DNA of 64,000 nucleotides from Diplodia intermedia. Lineage: Eukaryota; Ascomycota; Dothideomycetes; Botryosphaeriales; Botryosphaeriaceae. This document shows positions 51,359 through 62,763 of the stretch, piece after piece. The first letter of the stretch is position 1, and each line of letters begins with the position of its first letter. The notes beneath the pieces are model-generated. The model saw only the letters and a program-made list of their open reading frames with translations, was not told the origin of the DNA and did no database searches. The DNA lies in contig JAKEKT010000123.1 of assembly GCA_021495925.1 (NCBI GenBank), forward strand, positions 1-64,000, read 5' to 3'. The translations under genes and the position numbers were made by a program.

Positions 51359-53943
51359 ATGGCCGCCAACCGCCGCTTCGCAAGCCTGCTCGACGGCATG
51401 GGAGCCATCTTCGCTCCCAGGCCGCGAGACCACGCCTTCGCCTACGACTCCGACTCGGCCTACCACCGCCCGCGCTCCTCTCGCCGCCCGCGCCGCAACA
51501 CCTTCGACCACGACACGCGCCACGAGCCCGCCTATGCCGCTCCGCCGCCGCCGCCCGACCTAGATCACCTGCGCCAGGCCCGCGCTGCCTACTACGCCCC
51601 GCCGCCAGAGCTCGCAGACCCGCGCAGCGGTCGCCGGCCCTCGGCTGCCTCCGTCGCGCTATCCTCGCACCCGCCCACGCCGCCGCCGCCGCCCGTGCCG
51701 GTGCCCGACCTGCCGGACATGGAGCCCAGGCTGACGCGCGCCGCCAGCACCCGCAAGACCTCCAGGAGCAAGCGCCAGCAGCAGGACGAACGCCGCCCCA
51801 GCAGGAAAGAGCGGGAAGACCGGGACAGCGGCGTCTATGTGTACAGCACGCCCCGCAGCGGTGACAGCAGGAGCAGGCGGGAGGAGGATTTGGGCGACAC
51901 GAGATCACGCGCAGGCGGTGCGCACAGGAGAGCGGTGTCGTCCCCCGCCACCAACATTATCGATGTCGAGGTCGAGAGGGAGCCCGAGCCCGAGCCTGAG
52001 CCTTCGGTGCGTAGGGCGGATGGCGCCAGGTTAAACCGGTATGTCCTTGGGATTTCACTCTCATCCGAACCTGGTCGTTGACGTGATACAGGACCATGTC
52101 TGCCCGCGACTCAGCCCGTCCCGCAGCCATGACCCGGCCGTCTCTCAGAAGGACGGGAACCTTGAAAACCCCACCCGGCGAGATGCCTCCGGCGACGCCT
52201 TCCCAGGGCCACCAACGGCGGAACAGCGGGATCCTCAGTCTGTTCCGCCATGTACCGCCGCCGGCTCAGACGCCGGAAAAGAAGTAGGTTCCTCTGGACG
52301 TCGTGCTAGTGTCGCTGCTCACATTGCCGCCCAGATATGACTGTATGGTCTGCATGGATGAAGTGCGTGCATCTCGCTGCCCGAGGCTCTCATGTGGCCA
52401 TCGCATGTGCCACACCTGTCTAAAACGTCAGTTCGAACTCTCCGTCCGGGATCCGCAGCACATGCCCCCGAGATGTTGCACCACTGAGCACATTCCTCTT
52501 AAATATGTTGAGCGCCTCTTCGATACCAAATTCAAGGTCCTCTGGAACAAAAAATACCAAGAATACACCGCCAAGAACCGAACATACTGCCCCACCCGTG
52601 GATGCGGAGAGTGGATCAAGCCCTCTCACATCCGCATGGACCCCACCGTCGGCCGCAAGTACGGCAAATGCCCACGCTGCCGCGTCAAGGTGTGCGTCAA
52701 ATGCAACAACCGCTGGCACCTCCGCAAAGAATGCCCCAAGGACGAAGACGAGGAAGCGCACGCCTTCGCTGAGATGGCCAAGGAGTCCGGGTGGCAGAAG
52801 TGCTACAACTGCAAGGCCATGGTCGAGCTGAAGGAGGGGTGCAACCACATGACGTGCCGGTGCACCGCGCAGTTCTGCATGCTGTGCGGCGCGCGCTGGA
52901 AGACGTGCGAGTGCCCGTGGTTCAACTACCAGCACCTCGACGACGAAGACCGCCTGCAGAACATGCGCGTGCCCGAGCCCTACATCGTCGTCGAGCGCGA
53001 CCGTCCCGACGCCGCCGTCGTCCCTCCGCCCCCGCGCCCGCTGCAAAACGCCGCCCGCCCCGACCAGTACGCCGTGCCCGCCCCCCGCCTCAACCACCCC
53101 GTCTACGCCGCCGCCCAGGAGGACCGCCCGGCCACCGCCCGCACCGCCCGCACCTTCTACGCCCCCGACCGCGACCTCGAGCGCGAGCGCGAGCGCGAGC
53201 GCGAAGACGAGATGCTCGCCCGCCGCCTGCAATCCGAGTTCCTCGCCGACATGGCCGCCGCCAACCCCAACAACGCAACCACCAACACCGGCGGGGGGCC
53301 GCAGCAGCGCGCCGGCAGCATCCGCGGCGGCAGCCACCGTCGCCACCATCACCGCCATCGCACCGCGCCCGTCGTGGTCCCGCCGTCCCGGTACGACTCG
53401 CCCGAGCTCGAGATCGAGGTCATGGGCGTCGGCAACGCGGCGGGGCACCACATGAACGACTTCGGCATGCCGGGAGCGGCGGCCGTGGCGGCAGCAGCCG
53501 CGGCGGGGAGACGTCACGGTCAACAGCAAGCAGCGGCGGCGCCGCCGCCGCCTCGCACCGGCACCGCCGTCCGCCGCAGCAACACCACGCGCAGCAGCAC
53601 GCGAAATGGCCACCACCACGCGCGCCGGGAGCAGGCGGAACCGGATCGTCGGTACGCAACAGCTACCGCCGCTGAACCGTATACGGTGACGACGATGACG
53701 GGTGGCGGCAACAACATGACGACCCACCAGTATCAGTACCAGTACGCGCGGCAGCAGCAGCAGCAGCAGCGGCAGCAGCAGCGGCAGGCGGCGGCGGTCG
53801 AGGCGTCGGTCATGGCCGGCTTGGGGGATCCGGCGCGCAGCGGCATGGGCCGGGTCGGCATGTGGTTGAACTATGTGGAGAACGATCCGGCCGAGGTGGA
53901 GGGGAGGGCGCAGCGGAGTAGTGCGGCTGTGGCGGCGTATTGA
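51359..53943 (+). CDS. RBR (RING-IBR-RING) E3 ubiquitin ligase
   Basis: Exons 51359-52038, 52092-52283 and 52335-53943 (introns 53 and 51 nt, donors GTATGT and GTAGGT); 826 aa. The N-terminal 290 residues are disordered and Arg/Pro/Ser-rich. RING1 begins at Cys294 (CMVCMDEV ... CGHRMCHTCLKRQF). The IBR domain has YCPTRGCGEWI and CPRCRVKVCVKCNNRWH. RING2 starts around residue 447 (KCYNCKAMVELKEGCNHMTC); by alignment with HHARI the Cys in GCNHM (about residue 460) is the catalytic thioester cysteine. A low-complexity C-terminus follows, with an ERERERE run, His/Arg and a Gln-rich tract. RBR ligases transfer ubiquitin through this cysteine after receiving it from an E2. Convergent with the F-box gene. 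Confidence 0.88.
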
Positions 53944-54671
53944 TGATGGTGGTGATCATCATGATGATGGGGATGGTGGGGATGGAGGTTATGTGATTCT
54001 TTTTTTTTTCTTTTCCTTTTCTTTACAAAAACTCTAATGACTTTATGAGGGATGGTGGATGAGATGGATGGGTAAGAGGTGGAGAGATTTTGCGGGCTTT
54101 TTGTGGGGGAGTGCTTTTTCTTCTTCTTCTTTCTTGACGTCTAGTATGGCTGGGTTGGTTGGTTGGTTGGTGATACCCCCTCCCCCACTTCTTTGGGTCG
54201 TATATGGGTTTTTTTTTGTTTGTTGGTCTCTTTTGGGTGGTGGTGGTGGTTACGATATCAGAATGTTTATGGATGGGGGGCATGCATGCATCGTCCCGCT
54301 TCTTTCACGGTTTTTTTTATGGTCTCTTCCTCTCCGCTCCTCCAGCTGGACTGGATCGGGCTAGGTGGGAATTCGGAGGAGAAGAGACGGAAAAAGGGAT
54401 TTTGCGGATCATCTTCTCCTTCTACCTACCTTGTTGTTCTTGTTCTTTACTTTGGGTTCGTCACCTGCTTGCAGTTTGTCGTGCGATACAGCGGTTTTCC
54501 GGGTATATGACCTTGTTTTCTTTTCTTTTCTACCCAGTTTGGAACAAAAGGTTAAGCAAGCGCGTTCGTTCGTTCGTCTGATTGTTGGCTTTTTTCTTTC
54601 TCTTTTTTGGGTCGTTCAAGCTTGTTGTATAGGTATGTGGTCTTTGTAGGAATTGTGAACCACGCTCATTG
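53944..54671. other. Intergenic between convergent genes
   Basis: G/T-rich 3' flanks with GATGGTG repeats, TTCTTC and TTGG/TGGTTGG simple sequence and T runs. No gene recognised. Confidence 0.4.
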
Positions 54672-56423
54672 TTACGCATGCTCGTCAAGATGCTTCAGCG
54701 TGTTGAGGGAAGATGTCGTTCCTTTCCATGTCCCGCGAGGTATAACTCCATACTCCCCTCCCCACACCGGTGGACAGCAAATATCCTCCTCCCTTTTTTT
54801 CCATGCAAACCGCTCTTCCATCATCCCCCCCACCTCAACCTCTTCCTCTCCCCCCTCCCGCACCTGCCCGATGCCCCTCAGCAACGCCACCAACGCCTCC
54901 TCATCCTCAGCATCCACGCCGCCCCCCTCCAGCGCGTCGATGAAGCGCTCCGTCTCGTCGCCGGCGGGCGCGCCCGCGCCGTCTTCCGGTTCGAAGAGGG
55001 CGGGCCACGCCAGCGTGCCGAGGTCGGTGTACCAGCTGGGCCCGATGCCCATGTGGCAGACGAGGTAGCGGTCGGGGTGCAGGGCGAGGCGGAGGTTCTG
55101 GTAGACGCGCGGGTGGGAAGGGTCGTTTTCGTCGTCGGCGGCGGCGGCGGCGGGGTGTTTCGCCGAGGGGGGAAGGGCGTGGTGGCGGCGGTGGTGTTGG
55201 TGCCAGCCGCCGAGGCCGGAGGAGCCGATGCGGAAGGTGCGGAGGTGCGGGGCGGCGTGCGTGAGGAGGTGGGCGAAGAGGTGGGACCAGCGCAGCGGGG
55301 AGGTGCGGATGACGGGGGCGGCGTGGTTCGGGGGGGCGGTGTTGGGGATGTAGTGGCCGGCGGCGTCGGGCGTGGCGAGGAGCTGGAAGTAGGGGATGAT
55401 GGAGCAGTCGTCGAGGTGGAGGTGGCGGAGGCGCGGGCAGTGGGCTGTCAGCCACGAGAGTTGCCAGCTGTGCGAGAAGGTGTAGTTGCCGAGGGCGAGG
55501 GTGCGGAGGCGGGGGAGGTGGAGGGGGCGGAGGTCGAGGAGGGGGAGGTAGCCGAAGTATTGGTCGCTGTGGAGGGAGAGGGTGGTGAGGGTGGCGGAGC
55601 ATGGCGTGAGCCAGGTTGGGACGAGCTCGGACATGAAGGTGTAGAGTCTTTTTGCGAGACCTCGTCAGTTCGGCGCTTTTTGTTGGAGCGGTGGGACAGA
55701 GCCTTACTCGGGAAGCAGGAACTCTTCTTCAGGGGCCTCGGCATAGTGTTCGGTGGCGATATACAATCGCAGGGAGGTGAGTCTGGACATGACATGTTTG
55801 AAGTGTTTGCTGTTGACTAGCGCTGGGTCGTTGATGTTTTGCAAGTTCCGGATGGAAATGTCTTTTACATTGGACAATGCTGGGTCGGCAAGTGTTTTGA
55901 AGAACTGATCAAGAATCGTCCGGCGGAACTCTGTCGTTTGCGGCCAGTTTGAATACTGCATTGAATCCTCCCCAGGTCGTACTCGTACTCTGCCACTAGT
56001 CGCGTTGTTTGAGAATCGGAGGGATGCACTCTTGAGATTCGGGAACCGACCGAAGCTCTCGAAAGCGTCACGACACTCCGTGCTTAATTCGGCCTGACCA
56101 GAATGCTCTTCTTCTTTCTGTCTACCAGATCAGACCAACAGTGGCTTGGTTTGGGGTTGGGTGGGGGGCCTTACCGCAATTTCCTCAACCGTGTTGAGAT
56201 AGACGTGACGGACAGACTTGTTCAGTTCGGGGCTCTCAAGGAAGGCATAGTACTTTTCAATGCTTTTGGGAGAAGGATAGAGTCGTATGGTATGGAACAG
56301 CATGTAGCTTGCCGTGGCAGCCAACCGCTTCGACGACAGTCGCACGGCGCACGAGTCATCTTTATCAAGATAGCTGGCGATTTGGATGAGTAGTTCCGTG
56401 GGTAGTGCAGTGAGAGAAGCCAT
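54672..56423 (-). CDS. F-box protein
   Basis: Three exons: 56423-56175, 56093-55708 and 55647-54672 (introns 81 and 60 nt; donors GTAAGG); 536 aa. Residues about 3-48 are an F-box: LTALPTELLIQIASYLDKDD, CAVRLSSKRLAATAS, a form that binds Skp1 and makes the protein the substrate receptor of an SCF ubiquitin ligase. The middle has irregular leucine-rich stretches (LSLHSDQYF, LHLPRLRTLALGNYTF, CPRLRHLHLDDCSI), as in fungal F-box proteins with LRR-like substrate domains. The C-terminal third is acidic and Gly-rich. Substrate unknown. Confidence 0.78.
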
Positions 56424-56632
56424 GTTGAGATAATGTTGCGTGTTTGGGATAGGGAACTGCCACCTACAATCATGCTGCGTTGGTTTAGGCAGCAGCGCCG
56501 CGCTAAGAAGCAAGCGAGTCGAGGGCATTGCCTAATACAGAAAGGATATCCTCCATCCGTGCAGGTTCCCTTCGAGTATCACAGGCGACGCTACCACACT
56601 TCCTACATGTGCAATTCTGTGCAAATACAAAC

Positions 56633-58200
56633 TCACGTTCTCCGTCCAGACGTTGGATTCAACTGCACATTCGTATAGTACAGGATCTCTCTAAGTCTTG
56701 AATCTGGCTCTACCGATTCGAGTTGACTAAAGAACCACGCTTGGGCCGATCCGCGCAGACATTTATGTAGACTCCTCCGAATCGTCTCGAACTTGGTGGC
56801 TTCGCCCTCAGCGTCGACCGCTGCTAGGAATGCGCGCACCGATCTGTGCACGATCTTAGCTCCGACGTCGAACATATATTCCCTTTTCCTCCAATACGCA
56901 GTGGCACCGCCTGCTGCCATTACCATTTCCTGAACTCTGATTGTGAAAGTCAAACGAAAGGAATAAAATGCCAGTATCGCGCCCATGGTACAGTTTAACG
57001 TCACTATCTCCCGGGACGGTTGCGCTTCCTCGGCTCATGCGTTGAAAGACGTTTCGCTCGGGTCTTCGGATGGGATCCGGATTGTCCTGACCCGCTTGGC
57101 TGACGATCCCATGATCTGGAAATCGCCCTTCCTTTTCTCCGGCGTCCTTGGAGCTTCGGGCACAGGCTCCTGGTACTTGCGCTTTACCGTCAGCCCCTTG
57201 GCAATATCCGCCTGTAGGCCCTTGGCCTGAGGGCCCTTCAAGCTCTGGAACATATCGTCGCCTCTCGCATCGTTCCTCTGATCGAGGTTGAAGTAGCCAA
57301 TGTCATCAAGTCTAAAGCGTGAGGACTTAGCTTGCTCGGCAAGGGAACTGTCGTAGCCAAATTCCCAGTCTCTTCTTTCTGCCAAGAACACTTCCGTCTT
57401 TTCCCGATCCGTCTTCATGAGTTCCTGTTGTAGAAAGCATCGAATAGCAAGATTGGCGAACATTGCTTGTTCAGCTCTTACGAGTTTGCCGCCCAGTACT
57501 CTGTCGCCACTCGTCTCGTGCATGCTCCTCTCTTGGTCCAGTGGAAAGGATGGGGACCGGCGCACAACACCTGGATTACGGACGAAGCTCTGGCCGGAGC
57601 CAGAGAGTTGACCCAGGAATACGATTAAAGGCACCCTACAGAGCGGCAACGGAGGAGGAATGCGCGGGAACGGCGTTCCGGGAACTAAGAATGGCATCAG
57701 AGTGGAAGGGGACCGCAGGCGGAGGAAGACGAACCTGCAAGATAGGGTCCACGGAGAACGACGTTGCGGCCTTGCACGGCGAACGTCTTACCGACGACAA
57801 GATCCGCCAAGTGCTAGAAGCAGGCGCAAACCTCAACGACAAAGGACTGACCTCGAAGCCGTTGAAGGAACCGCTTCGGAGGTGGAAGCTGGCGCTGAGG
57901 AGGTGGAGGAAGCTTGCCGTACTTCTTTTCGTTCTCCTCCTTCACCTTGCGGCGCTCCTCAGCTGGCAATTCTCGTGCGGTGTGCCTGACACAACCTGGC
58001 TATGTGCCCCGGCTCGGCGCAGAGGTAACACTGTCGGTTTGCCGGAGAAGGATAACCCTGCCCTGACTATGGAGGATAGCCTTGTCTGGGTGCCTGAGAG
58101 TAGGCCTGTCCTTGGTTCGGAGGGTAGGCTTGTCCTTGGCTCGAGGGGTAGACCTGTCCTTGGTTGTATCCCGGAGGGCGGTAGCCACCATCATCTGGGC
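56633..58200 (-). pseudogene. Scrambled relic of a retrotransposon Gag-like gene
   Basis: Three pieces occur on the minus strand. 58200-57989: Gly/Gln/Tyr/Pro repeats, then a CCHC zinc knuckle with Cys-x2-Cys-x4-His-x4-Cys (CYLCAEPGHIARLC, 57989-58030), interrupted by a stop and a frameshift, and a Lys/Glu/Arg tail (AEERRKVKEENEKKYGKL). 57697-57035: a frame with SSRFRLDDIGYFNLDQ. 57004-56633: a frame with KIVHRSVRAFLAAVD and IRRSLHKCLRGSAQAWFFSQLE. The last two resemble the N-terminal and capsid parts of fungal Gag-like proteins (pattern LxxxxIGYFxPD ... CLRGxAxxWY). Normally the knuckle follows the capsid; here it precedes it, so the relic is rearranged or comes from two copies. No pol domain or terminal repeat is seen. 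Confidence 0.45.
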
Positions 58201-60268
58201 CGCATTCGGAGTTTTGAACTGGAGGGAACAAGTGCTGTCAAATGCTCAAGTGGGGGCTCATACTTAAGTACAGAAGGATCTCCGAGAATCTTTACTGCTC
58301 AAGGGATTAGCACCATCGATGTTTAGCAGATTTGGTCATCGTGGACTTGCGCTTTGCTTCCTTCTAAGGTGATTTCGCCGCCGTGGTAGTCTGATCTTTC
58401 GACACACTAAATCTTGCGGCATATTGACGATGGATCACAGATGTGTTGTTCCCACGAGATCAGAGTCAGAAATGTCGCAGTCGACATTGGCTGCGATGCT
58501 TCATGACCACTCCCCGCCTGGCCCCCCTTTCCGGTTTCGCATCTACCTTTCCCACCACCACCACAAGTCTCGACCCAGCAGCCCCACAGCGCCCAAAACC
58601 ACCACTCGGAGAGCCGCATCCAAACAAGACTTGACAAAACGCCACAAAAGCCAAGTCAACCAACCAACCCTCCGACAACCGGATCCTGCAGGATTCCCCC
58701 CGCCTGTCCCCCTCTCCGTCCACCCCCAACCCTCGCCCAAACAGATGACCAGCCGCGGCTGTTGGTCTATTTTCCTACGTTCGAACATCCCATTTCTCGT
58801 TTCCCATTCCAGCCAGTCGCAAAACTCGAAATCCGTATTTCCTGTGCATCGTAACAAAAGTACATGCATATACATAATCGTTGTCGAACACCACTCTTCC
58901 ACGGGAAAAGGCGCCGCTTCGCACCGCGACCGGCTCTCCCGGAACAACCTCACACTCACCGTAGGACGAGCACAAGCCCGACCAAGAAATCCACGCAGCA
59001 GTGCGTTCACAGGAAGCGGAACGCAAGAGGTCGAAAATTGGGAACGGGGGGGAGGAGGAGGAGGAGGAGGAGGTGCATTGGTCGGCCGACATAGGTAAGC
59101 CAACCAACAACACCTTCGGCTCCCCACGCGCGCGCGCGCGTGCATCGTTCCCACGTAAGTACTCGCTCCACTCGCTTTCCAACCTTCAATGCAAGCAAGC
59201 TGGCCTGTCGTATGCGTCCCGTAGCTGATTAATAACGAATCACGTCAAGCGAAAGCACTCTCTGATTTCGCGTCTCTGAGTGGGAAACGGTGGGGGGGGA
59301 GTCTCGAAGCGTGTGATGAGCACACACACACACACACACATTACGCGTCCATTCTCTCCTCAGCATTGCCATTAGACCCTACCGACCAACCGAAACATCC
59401 AGCTAACCAGCCGTGTCAGCCAGCCAGCCAGCGAACCAGCCAGCGAGCCAGTGAATCCCCGCCGCGTAAGATGCCAATTACACGAGAGCTGAATCTGGCT
59501 TCTCGTCGGATCGGTTTCCTTCACTCATCTGATAACAACATCATCACCTGTGACGAGAGCCAAAAAGTAACAAATTGTACATACCAACATTATACATCGG
59601 CCATTCTCAACCAAGGAATAGCCCCTGTTACATTCCCGTTGTTACGTTGCTACTGACATTTACATCCACATTCACAATTCACCAGTATTACCTCACACGT
59701 TGATGTTCACACTGATTCCATTCTTCCATCCGCGCTCATTCCATTCAATGTATCCCTTTAAAGAGAGACAGAGAAAAGGAAAGAGAGAAAAAAAAAGATA
59801 ACGCCAGCCTCCCCATTAAATCCTAAACGACATGCACCACCATCCACACAACAACAGAGAAAAATCCCCATCCCATATCATAGTTCCCAATAAGCCAGAA
59901 AGGAGCGTGTGAAAGGCCAGCGCTGAGGCGGAAGAACTCCAGATAAAAGGTGTATAATATATACGAACGGGAGTGGCAAGAGACGACTCGAAAACTTATT
60001 AAACGGCGTGGCTTTCGTCAGTATGTATGAGGGAAGCGGCGTTTGCGACGAGAACGAGGAGAATCCTCACGCCGCAACCGCCGCTGTGCTTTCAGGGTCA
60101 ATAAATAAAAACGATGAGGTAAAAAAAAAATTGAAAAAAGCCATTTTTTGTGTTGAGTGAAAACGCCCGTTGCAATGCTCTCGTCAGGTGGAAAAACCAA
60201 GGAGAAGGGTACTAGATCGATGCCCATGACTGCTGATGCCCGTTCGGCAAGTGTCGTCTTATTCATTC
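58201..60268. other. Gene-poor region with microsatellites
   Basis: 2 kb without a recognisable gene. Contains GGA repeats (about 59045-59075), a CG run (59127-59140), a CA run (59321-59340), CCAG-rich imperfect repeats (about 59415-59450) and A runs near 59790 and 60120. The right end is the 3' flank of the DUF7137-like gene. Confidence 0.45.
59321..59340. repeat. (CA)10 microsatellite
   Basis: Uninterrupted CA dinucleotide run; a (CG)7 run lies 180 bases upstream. Confidence 0.9.
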
Positions 60269-61379
60269 TCAGATGATGCCGAAGCCGATGACGAACCAGC
60301 TGAAGGTGGCGACGGTTATGGCGAAGGTGCCGAACAGGAAGCGCATCGTCTGCTGCTCGACGGAGACACCGGCAGCGCTACAGCCAGGACAAGTCCAGTC
60401 TACGATGCGACGGCAGATTAGCTTTTGGCCTTGCTTAAAGCGGAGAAAAGACAACAGGGAAAAAAAAAGAAAGGGAAAAACTAACCTTGCCTCGGAACGT
60501 ATTCCTGCGGGCGGTACATGCCAAAGGTGAAAGTGTTCGAGACACCCAGGTAGCCGGCGGCGGCGGTAGCAGAGATACTGCTTCCAGCATCATACACGAT
60601 GAGGGTATATGTCGCCTGCACCAAGCTCTTGGTGGCCGTCTTCTCGAACTCGCCCGTGTCCCAGTACACCATGTTGGTCTCGTGGACCGACAGGTTGTTG
60701 GCCAGCGTGTACGTCTCGGAGTTGAGGCTGCAGCTGGCCAGCACGTTGATGGCCGAGGGCGTCGCCGACAGCGACGTGTAGTTCCACGCGAACGACATCC
60801 ATTCGCCGATCTTGTAGTACTGCGACGAGTCCGTCGCCGCCGGCGTGATCATCGAGATGCCGCCCGACGGGAGACGGGCGTCGTACGACGTGCTCTTCGA
60901 CCCCTTCTTCGACGTCTTGGTGCTGCCGGTTTCCTTGGCCGTGCCCGTCGTCTTGCCCGTGCCCGTCGTCTTGTCGGTGTTCTTGCCGGTGTTCGTGCCC
61001 GAGGCGGTTTCTTCGGCCGTGCCCGTCTTGGACGCCGTTTCGGCCGCCGTCGTCTTCTTTGCCGAAGCCGACGACTTGGTGTCTGAAGCAGCATCGGTCT
61101 TGGCTGCCGTGGTCTTTGCAGCGGCTGCATCCTGGAAGTTAGCTACAGTGGGTTCTTAAGATCGGCGGTGCCGGTCGCGTAAAGGTAGAGCTCACACTCG
61201 CTGCTGCTGCTGCTGTCGTTGTTGTTGTCGTCCTGGCGGACGTAGAACCAGTTTTCACGCTTGAACAGATTCTCAACGCCCATGACCTCCTTCATGTCGT
61301 CCATGTTGGGCGGCCATGGCCAAGCGGCCGACAGGGATGACAGCGTCAAGGCTGCGGCGACAAGCTGTTGAGGACGCAT
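60269..61379 (-). CDS. DUF7137-like secreted/membrane-anchored surface protein
   Basis: Exons 61379-61196, 61124-60486 and 60399-60269 (introns 71 and 86 nt); 317 aa. It has a signal peptide (about residues 1-19, LVAAALTLSSLSAA) and an Asn/Ser stretch, then a Thr/Lys/Ala-rich low-complexity stalk. A conserved folded domain follows: YDARLPSGGISMITPA, the YYKIGEWMSFAWNYTSLS segment, DTGEFEKTA, YTLIVYDAGSSISATA, GYLGVSNTFTFGMYRPQEY, a CPGC motif, and a C-terminal hydrophobic helix (LFGTFAITVATFSWFVIGFG). This matches fungal DUF7137 proteins, which I know only as uncharacterised. Type I topology with the domain outside the cell is the likely arrangement. The acceptor at 61125-61127 was chosen because it is the one that keeps the frame. 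Confidence 0.78.
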
Positions 61380-62763
61380 GGTGGGCTGGGGTGCGGGTGC
61401 ACGGCGACGCAGAAAAAGTCAATGGAGACGCGGACGCGTCGTGGAGCCGGCGGGGTGGCTCGGGATTAGGGTGCTTGTGTCGGGGGCGGGCTCCGCGGAT
61501 CTGGGAGTGATGTGTGGTTGGCGGTGGAGGCGGTGGGAGGTTGGGTGATCAGTTGCGCTGCGACGGAGGCGGATGCGACGAGCTAGGCCTTCCAAACGAA
61601 TGACTGAGAGCGATCGAGGGCCGGGCAACGAACGGGGCGCGGGCGATGGATAGGGGCGCAGGTGTTGAGTACTCAGCAGCGCTGGAGGGCGTCGAGAGAG
61701 AAAGGCTTCTAGGCGGATGGGCCGCAGGGGTTGCAGCGCTGGATCGCCGTCGGGCCCGGAAGGCGAAAATGGCTAAAATTAGCGCTGGATACGGGGTAGG
61801 CTCAGGCCGTATCGCTCACGAGCACCACCGCGCCGGCCGGTGACAATGCGCTGTATATAGGCCCGCACATCCGCGTGCAGCGCAGCGCAGCAGCGAGGTG
61901 GAGCTCGATCTCCTCTGGCGCCGGCCGGCGGGGTCGCCCTCTCACAGCGTCCCAGCGCCAAGTGTTGTTCCCACGAGCAGCGGCACGCGCCTGCGCCCAT
62001 TGGACAGGCCGCCCGCGAGTGTCGCGGCTTTATGTAGGGCCTCCACCCGCTTCCGCACGCTGCCTCAGCCGTGCCGCCCACAGGCTCCCCAGAGCACCCC
62101 CATCCCCTCCTTTCCTGCCGTTCCGCCGCACTTAATCGTGCCTGTGGCTTTGCGGCTCTCGCAACCCCAAGCATGCCTGGCCCAATCCGGCCGGGGGTAC
62201 GCTAGTGGGCCTTGGACCGTAGTGCCCGCCGTCGCATTCCTGGCTTCGACACGTCATATGCTCCCTCGGTGGTGTGTTTATGCTAAAGAATCTGCCGGGC
62301 TGTTTATGCTCCATCCAGCCATGATCAGCCTCATGCGCTCGGCCGTGTGGAGGAAAACAGAGCAGCTTTAGCGAGCTCTCGGTAAACGCCCCTCTGTCGC
62401 TCGTGTTGCTCCTGGCTTCGCTGGGACCGGAGGGCACGCTGCCCACCCGGCGAGCATCTATTCGTCATTTATATGACTCGATATAACAAAAGTAAACAGA
62501 AATGTGGGCTCGACGGTCAAGTCTGCGCAGCCCGGAGTATGTGTTGTTCCCCGCCCTTCCCTCGCTCTTTAGTCCTAGGTGGTCCGAAAGGATCGCACCA
62601 TTCCAAGTAATAAGTAATCTTCACTTTCAAGCCGCCGTAGCGCCATGCATCCCTGTGCTTCCTGTGATCCTCGTTGCGCCGGCGCCGTGGACATGTATGA
62701 AACAAAAACATGAACGAAACTCTTTTCACAGTGTCAACAAACACAAAACAAACCCAAAACGCC
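61380..62763. other. Intergenic/promoter region, no gene recognised
   Basis: 1.4 kb, GC-rich near the DUF7137-like start and AT-richer near 62470-62720. Several overlapping frames exist, but their composition matches non-coding GC-rich DNA and none carries a recognisable motif. Confidence 0.4.

Noticed and set aside
54669..55820. 383-codon plus-strand frame opposite the F-box gene
   Set aside because: Gly/Val/Glu-rich shadow without motifs; the minus strand has an F-box and closing splice phases.
5860..56423. A ubiquitin cluster (RING-CH, Skp1 fusion, RBR ligase and F-box protein)
   Set aside because: The four genes are 35-50 kb apart in pairs with unrelated housekeeping genes between them. 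Such families are abundant in fungi, so co-location is probably chance, although the Skp1 fusion itself is reported.
57463..58326. 287-codon plus-strand frame
   Set aside because: Overlaps the Gag-like fragments on the other strand and shows no domain; an intron-free gene there would conflict with the CCHC knuckle reading.
59127..59340. CG and CA runs as possible functional elements
   Set aside because: Ordinary microsatellites in a gene-free stretch; no associated gene or conserved structure.
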